A program made the translations under genes and the position numbers. Source: a bacterium (GTDB lineage Bacteria; Ratteibacteria; UBA8468). Taken from it: DNA of 8,546 nt. The stretch is from contig DAOVGU010000023.1 in assembly GCA_030672255.1 (NCBI GenBank), positions 1 to 8,546 of the forward strand, read 5' to 3'. This document shows, in pieces, positions 5,368-8,546 of the stretch; the first letter of the stretch is position 1, and every line of letters starts with the position of its first letter. Below the pieces are notes generated by a model. That model did not search any database, was not told where the DNA came from, and saw only the letters and a list, made by a program, of their open reading frames with translations.

Positions 5368-6831
5368 ATGGGAACGATTTTAGGGCTTGATATTGGCAGC
5401 AGAGCAGTAAAGTTTGTTCAGATAAAGGAAAGTAGGGGAAAGAGGTATCTGCTTAATTTTGGTTTAAAGGAAATTCCCTCCCGGGTTAAAGAGAAGGATA
5501 AAGCAATAGTTGAGACCATCAAAGACCTTCTTCGGGAGAAGAAGATTCGCACAAAAAGAGCGACTGCCTTTCTCGCTGGTCCTTCAGTTACTATCCGCTG
5601 TATCCAGGTTCCTCTGATGTCAAAGGCTGAATTGGCAGAGGGGATTGGCTGGAGGGTAAGAGAAATCTCTCCGATGGAGCCGGAGAAAACGGTAATTGAC
5701 TTCCAGATTTTGGGAAGGATTATCGATAAGAAGGGACAAAAGAAATTAAATCTTTTGGTGGTGGTAGCGGAGAAAGAGCTAATTGCTCATCATCTTTCTC
5801 TGCTTAAATCTGCCGGGCTGAAACCTCAAAGGATTACCCTTATTCCACTTGCTTTAGCGAAGGCGTTTGAGGAGAAAGCAAAAAATAATAAGGCCATCGC
5901 CCTGATTAACGTTGGAACTGAACGAACAGATATCGTCATTCTTAAAGGAGGGGGAGTTGTTCTGAGCAGAGGAATATCCTCTTTGGGTTCGGATTCAGTT
6001 ACGCAACTTTTAGCCGGGGGTCTGGGATTAGGGTTTAAGGAAGCGGAAGATTTATTGAGAGAAGAAGATCTGATGAAGGAAGGGAAATATACCCCATTTT
6101 TCCGACCGGCTCTGGAGAGATTAAAGGATGAGATCGAGCGTTCCTTTGCCTATTATAACCAGCAATTCCGGACAAGAGTGGAACAGATAATCTTAAGTGG
6201 CGAAGGCTGTCAACTTAAGAATTTAGCTCAATTTCTCGCGGAGGAATTGGGAAAGAGGGTAGAAGTTGGCAATTCCCTTCAGAAGATGAATTGCGATAAT
6301 TTAACCCTAAAACAAAGAAAGGAACTATCCTCTCTGCAGTCTCACTTTAGTTTAGGGATAGGTCTGGCACAAAAAAGTCCTGGCACAATTAATCTTCTTA
6401 AGCCAAAGACAAAGAGAAAAAGATGGAAGGCATTGATGGAAATGAAGGCAAGTTTTCCTTCTCTATTAATCCTTGCCATCGTTCTTACCTATTTTGCCAT
6501 TATGGGCAGAATCAATGAAATAAGGGAAGAGGTGGAAAGAAAGGCAAGTGAGGAGACAAAAGTAGTCAGAATAGAAGAGCCAAAGCCCCCAGAGCCTTCT
6601 CCGCCTCCCGAACCAGAACCCATTAAAATTGTGCCGATAATAAAGGAAGAGCCTCTTTCTGTCACCGGCATCCTCCTGGGTGAGAAAAGGGCGGCCGCGA
6701 TCATTAATGGAAGGATTCTGCGGGTAGGGGATACTGTTGAAGGAAAAACAATCATTGCCATCGAAAAGGACAGGGTCATTTTGAAGAAAGGGTCAGAGAA
6801 ACATATTTTAAAAATAAGAGAGGTGTTCTAA
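5368..6831 (+). CDS. pilM: PilM actin-like protein fused to a membrane helix and PilP/GspC-like domain
   Basis: This is a 487-aa fusion. Residues 1-335 are PilM, the cytoplasmic actin-like ATP-binding protein of type IV pili (also the cytoplasmic part of GspL): LGLDIGSRAVKFVQI (5-19) is phosphate loop 1, ALINVGTERTDIVIL (178-192) loop 2 and IILSGEGCQLKNL (274-286) the adenosine motif. At 341-344 comes INLL, the motif that opens PilN and normally docks on PilM. Basic residues 348-353 precede one membrane helix (about 362-378), then a short charged helix (380-396), a proline-rich linker (EEPKPPEPSPPPEPEP, 403-418) and a domain at 430-484 (VTGILLGEKRAAAIINGRIL, then GDTVEGKTIIAIEKDRVIL) like the HR domain of GspC and the beta domain of PilP, which bind the secretin N0 domain. 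Usual PilM is about 350 aa. AAAGGA lies six bases before the ATG. Its stop is immediately followed by the secretin ATG. The PilM part is firm; the PilP/GspC part is likely. Confidence 0.9.
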   Translation: MGTILGLDIGSRAVKFVQIKESRGKRYLLNFGLKEIPSRVKEKDKAIVETIKDLLREKKIRTKRATAFLAGPSVTIRCIQVPLMSKAELAEGIGWRVREISPMEPEKTVIDFQILGRIIDKKGQKKLNLLVVVAEKELIAHHLSLLKSAGLKPQRITLIPLALAKAFEEKAKNNKAIALINVGTERTDIVILKGGGVVLSRGISSLGSDSVTQLLAGGLGLGFKEAEDLLREEDLMKEGKYTPFFRPALERLKDEIERSFAYYNQQFRTRVEQIILSGEGCQLKNLAQFLAEELGKRVEVGNSLQKMNCDNLTLKQRKELSSLQSHFSLGIGLAQKSPGTINLLKPKTKRKRWKALMEMKASFPSLLILAIVLTYFAIMGRINEIREEVERKASEETKVVRIEEPKPPEPSPPPEPEPIKIVPIIKEEPLSVTGILLGEKRAAAIINGRILRVGDTVEGKTIIAIEKDRVILKKGSEKHILKIREVF

Positions 6832-8130
6832 ATGGGTAAAAAAGGATTTGCGGTTTTGGTCTTTTTGTTATTTATTTTGGCGCAACCTTTGGCCGCGACA
6901 ACTATAAGGACAGAGGAAAAGGTAGAGGCTCCTGAGAGGTGTTTAAATTTAGATTTGAAGAATGCTGACCTTAAGGATGTTCTGCGACTTCTCTCCCAGG
7001 AGTATGGATTAAATATTGTCGCGGGAAAGGATGTGGAAGGGATGGTGACGATAACCTTTGTTGATATTCCGGTAAGAGAGGCCTTAAAAGCTATCCTGGA
7101 GGTTAATGGCTACACCTATCGGCAGGAAGGGGCTATCCTTAAGGTCATTTCCCTCTCCAAGATAGGTCCTGAGCCAATACCTCCTCTGATAGCAAAAGCC
7201 TTTACCCTTAACTATCTTAATACCAGAGATGTTGTGGGAGCCTTACAACCTCTTATTTCTCGGTATGGAAAAATAAAGGTTCTCAATCGTTCTGGAGCAG
7301 ATAAAAAATCTGATACTTTAATCATTATTGATACCGCCGAGAGTCTTGAGCGTATTGCTTCCTTGATTAAGGAACTTGATACCGCTCCTTTCCAGGTAAG
7401 GATTAATGCCAAGATTATTGAAGTGACCTTAAGTGAAGGGATGGATTTGGGGATAAACTGGAACATTAAGGCCAGTGCTACCGGTGCTGTTAAACCAACA
7501 GAATTTCCGTTTAGGACTAAAGGTAGTGACTTTCCGGCTCCCGATGCCGATGATTTTACCTTTGGCACCCTGGACTTTTCCGAGTTTACCGCTACCCTGG
7601 AGGCCTTAGAAACGAGTGGAAAAAGCAACCTTCTCTCCAGCCCTCAAGTTACAGTTCTCGATAATGAAGAAGCAGAGATCATCGTGGGAAAGGTTATCCC
7701 TATTGCCCGGTATGAACTGGTGGACCGTGGTGCAGGCACAAGCGCCTGGACGGTCACTGGCTATGAGGAAAAGGATATCGGGATTAAGCTTACCGTTACT
7801 CCTCACATTAATAGGGATGGTTACATTACGATGGAGGTTACCCCTGATGTGAGCGAAATTGTAGAATGGGTGAGTTTTCAGGATGCTGAATGGCCCGTCA
7901 CCTCCACGCGTCGGGCCACAACGCAGGTGAGGATAAAGGACGGGCAAACACTTGTCATCGGTGGTCTTTTGAAAGAGGATAAAATTAAAGGGAATACCGG
8001 GATTCCTTTTCTCAGCAGAATCCCGATTTTGGGTTACCTCTTTGGCAAGAGGAGTACCACCGAAGGTAAAACTGACCTTCTCATCTTTATCACCCCTCAT
8101 ATTCTTACTGAGGAAAGTATTAAAAAATGA
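6832..8130 (+). CDS. Secretin of the PilQ/GspD family, short form
   Basis: This 432-aa protein forms the outer-membrane channel in its family. It has a signal peptide (MGKKGF, core 6-20, cleavage near AA22) with no lipobox cysteine. The N0/STN domain is at about 37-106 (LNLDLKNADLKDVLRLLSQ, then ITFVDIPVREALKAIL), and one N1/NHR domain at about 120-184 (AKAFTLNYLNTRDVVGAL, then DTLIIIDTAESLERI). The secretin barrel covers about 188-428, with INAKIIEVTL, SNLLSSPQVTVLDNEEAEI, GIKLTVTPHIN and the family signature IPFLSRIPILGYLFG (391-405) ending in DLLIFITPHIL. It is clearly shorter than typical PilQ (about 700 aa) or GspD (about 650 aa): there is no AMIN domain and no further N domains. The ATG follows the pilM stop without a gap, with GAGAGGTG in front, so the two are co-translated. 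N0 is the expected partner of the PilP/GspC-like domain next door. Confidence 0.95.
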   Translation: MGKKGFAVLVFLLFILAQPLAATTIRTEEKVEAPERCLNLDLKNADLKDVLRLLSQEYGLNIVAGKDVEGMVTITFVDIPVREALKAILEVNGYTYRQEGAILKVISLSKIGPEPIPPLIAKAFTLNYLNTRDVVGALQPLISRYGKIKVLNRSGADKKSDTLIIIDTAESLERIASLIKELDTAPFQVRINAKIIEVTLSEGMDLGINWNIKASATGAVKPTEFPFRTKGSDFPAPDADDFTFGTLDFSEFTATLEALETSGKSNLLSSPQVTVLDNEEAEIIVGKVIPIARYELVDRGAGTSAWTVTGYEEKDIGIKLTVTPHINRDGYITMEVTPDVSEIVEWVSFQDAEWPVTSTRRATTQVRIKDGQTLVIGGLLKEDKIKGNTGIPFLSRIPILGYLFGKRSTTEGKTDLLIFITPHILTEESIKK

Positions 8131-8212
8131 GCGAGGAGGCGAACAAAAATTGTTGACCGATACTTCTTATGAAAGTGAATTGTGTCGGAATTCTCCTTTG
8201 AAGTTGATATGA
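8127..8212 (+). other. Gene-start signals after the secretin, without a gene
   Basis: The secretin stop overlaps an ATG in the ATGA fashion typical of coupled operon genes, but this frame (MSEEANKNC) ends after nine codons at 8156. A strong GAGGAGG at 8133-8139 precedes TTG codons at 8150 and 8153 whose frame ends at 8212 after 20 codons. Either could be the stub of a lost downstream gene; neither looks functional. Confidence 0.25.
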
Positions 8213-8254
8213 CCACCATTGCTTTTCTTCGCTTGCGACACAATGGCGCATAAT
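8179..8254. repeat. Inverted repeat with hairpin-type repeat unit, copy 1
   Basis: ATTGTGTCG (8179-8187) and CGACACAAT (8236-8244) form a perfect 9-bp inverted repeat. Within it, 8216-8254 is a 39-bp unit that starts with CCATTG and contains CAATGG, and it resembles the unit at 8293-8332. On the minus strand it reads like the family of intergenic repeats with ATTG, a GCGAAG-rich middle and AGCAATGG. Confidence 0.5.
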
Positions 8255-8546
8255 ATTCAGGCTTCTTCAGAGACAGCAACGCAATTCATCAACCATTGCT
8301 CTCCTTCGGACATGGAAACAATGGCGAGTAATTGAGCAAGAACAACAAAGATGTATCGCAAGTTGCTACAAGCTTAACCTGGAAGACTAATTACGCATAT
8401 TGCTACACTACTGTCCAATAAAAAGCTTACTAAAATAGTGCCATCTGATAAGACGGTTCTTTGAGTTTTTGCAGCTTAAATAGACTTAAGTTCAACAGGT
8501 CAATGATATCTAACCTTCGGAACAACGATTCTTTAATTACTCTGGT
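8255..8546. other. Region after the secretin without a convincing gene
   Basis: Apart from repeat copy 2, I see no gene, RNA gene or clear terminator here. On the minus strand a frame is open from the window edge (8546) down to a stop at 8430 and reads RVIKESLFRRLDIIDLLNL and onward for 38 codons. It could be the 3' end of a gene entering from outside or chance; I do not recognise it. Confidence 0.4.
8293..8332. repeat. Hairpin-type repeat unit, copy 2
   Basis: This 40-bp unit shares CCATTGCT, CTTCG, ACAATGGCG and TAAT with 8216-8254 in the same order and orientation, 77 bases further on. Its ends CCATTG / CAATGG can pair. The middle differs, so the copies have diverged. Confidence 0.5.

Noticed and set aside
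7212..8100. Minus-strand frames of 138 and 164 codons, and a plus-strand frame at 7616-7852, inside the secretin gene
   Set aside because: They are shadows of the secretin, which shows full family motifs from end to end.
8097..8279. Minus-strand 60-codon frame after the secretin
   Set aside because: It overlaps the secretin end, runs through the inverted repeat, has no ribosome binding site that I can see and resembles no family I know.
8216..8332. CRISPR array or integron attC sites in the downstream repeats
   Set aside because: There are only two diverged units with unequal middles, no regular spacers, no cas or integrase gene, and no attC core sites.

Overview
The window looks like part of a chromosomal type IV pilus / type II secretion-like (pseudopilus) locus from a moderately AT-rich bacterium that uses the standard code. 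Signal peptides, a secretin and PilM/PilP-type parts point to a diderm cell. Strings of LamG domains next to pilin-like proteins, short repeats and palindromic elements resemble what is seen in uncultured candidate phyla (Omnitrophota-like lineages come to mind), but this taxonomic guess rests on style alone and is weak.

Layout. (1) 1-1665 (+) is the 3' part of a gene whose start lies outside the window. It encodes a LamG domain, a short stretch resembling the C-terminal half of a type IV pilin, then a second LamG domain. (2) 1663-2406 is an island on the opposite strand holding a vapBC-type toxin-antitoxin pair. It is flanked by two near-identical 40-bp direct repeats, and each repeat carries the start of the next LamG gene. 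(3) 2376-4793 (+) is an 805-aa secreted protein with a signal peptide, three LamG domains and a C-terminal beta-rich region. (4) 4804-5175 (+) is a PilX-like minor pilin. (5) 5194-5351 is a nested palindromic repeat, possibly carrying a promoter. (6) 5368-6831 (+) is a PilM actin-like domain continued in one chain by a PilN-like INLL motif, a membrane helix, a proline-rich linker and a PilP/GspC-like domain. (7) 6832-8130 (+) is a short secretin directly abutting the PilM fusion. (8) 8131-8546 has no convincing gene and contains hairpin-forming repeats.

How the parts may work together (inference): the PilM fusion could connect the cytoplasmic side of the machine to the secretin in a single polypeptide, in place of the usual PilM-PilN-PilO-PilP chain. 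The secretin gives the outer-membrane exit. The PilX-like protein and the LamG/pilin-like protein would be minor (tip) pilins. The LamG proteins would be surface-exposed binding modules, in the place where a PilY1-type adhesin is encoded in better-known clusters. The vapBC pair looks like a later arrival between the two LamG genes.

The most notable points are the PilM-to-PilP/GspC fusion next to a reduced secretin, the LamG domain apparently inserted into a pilin-like fold, and the vapBC island bounded by copies of a gene start.
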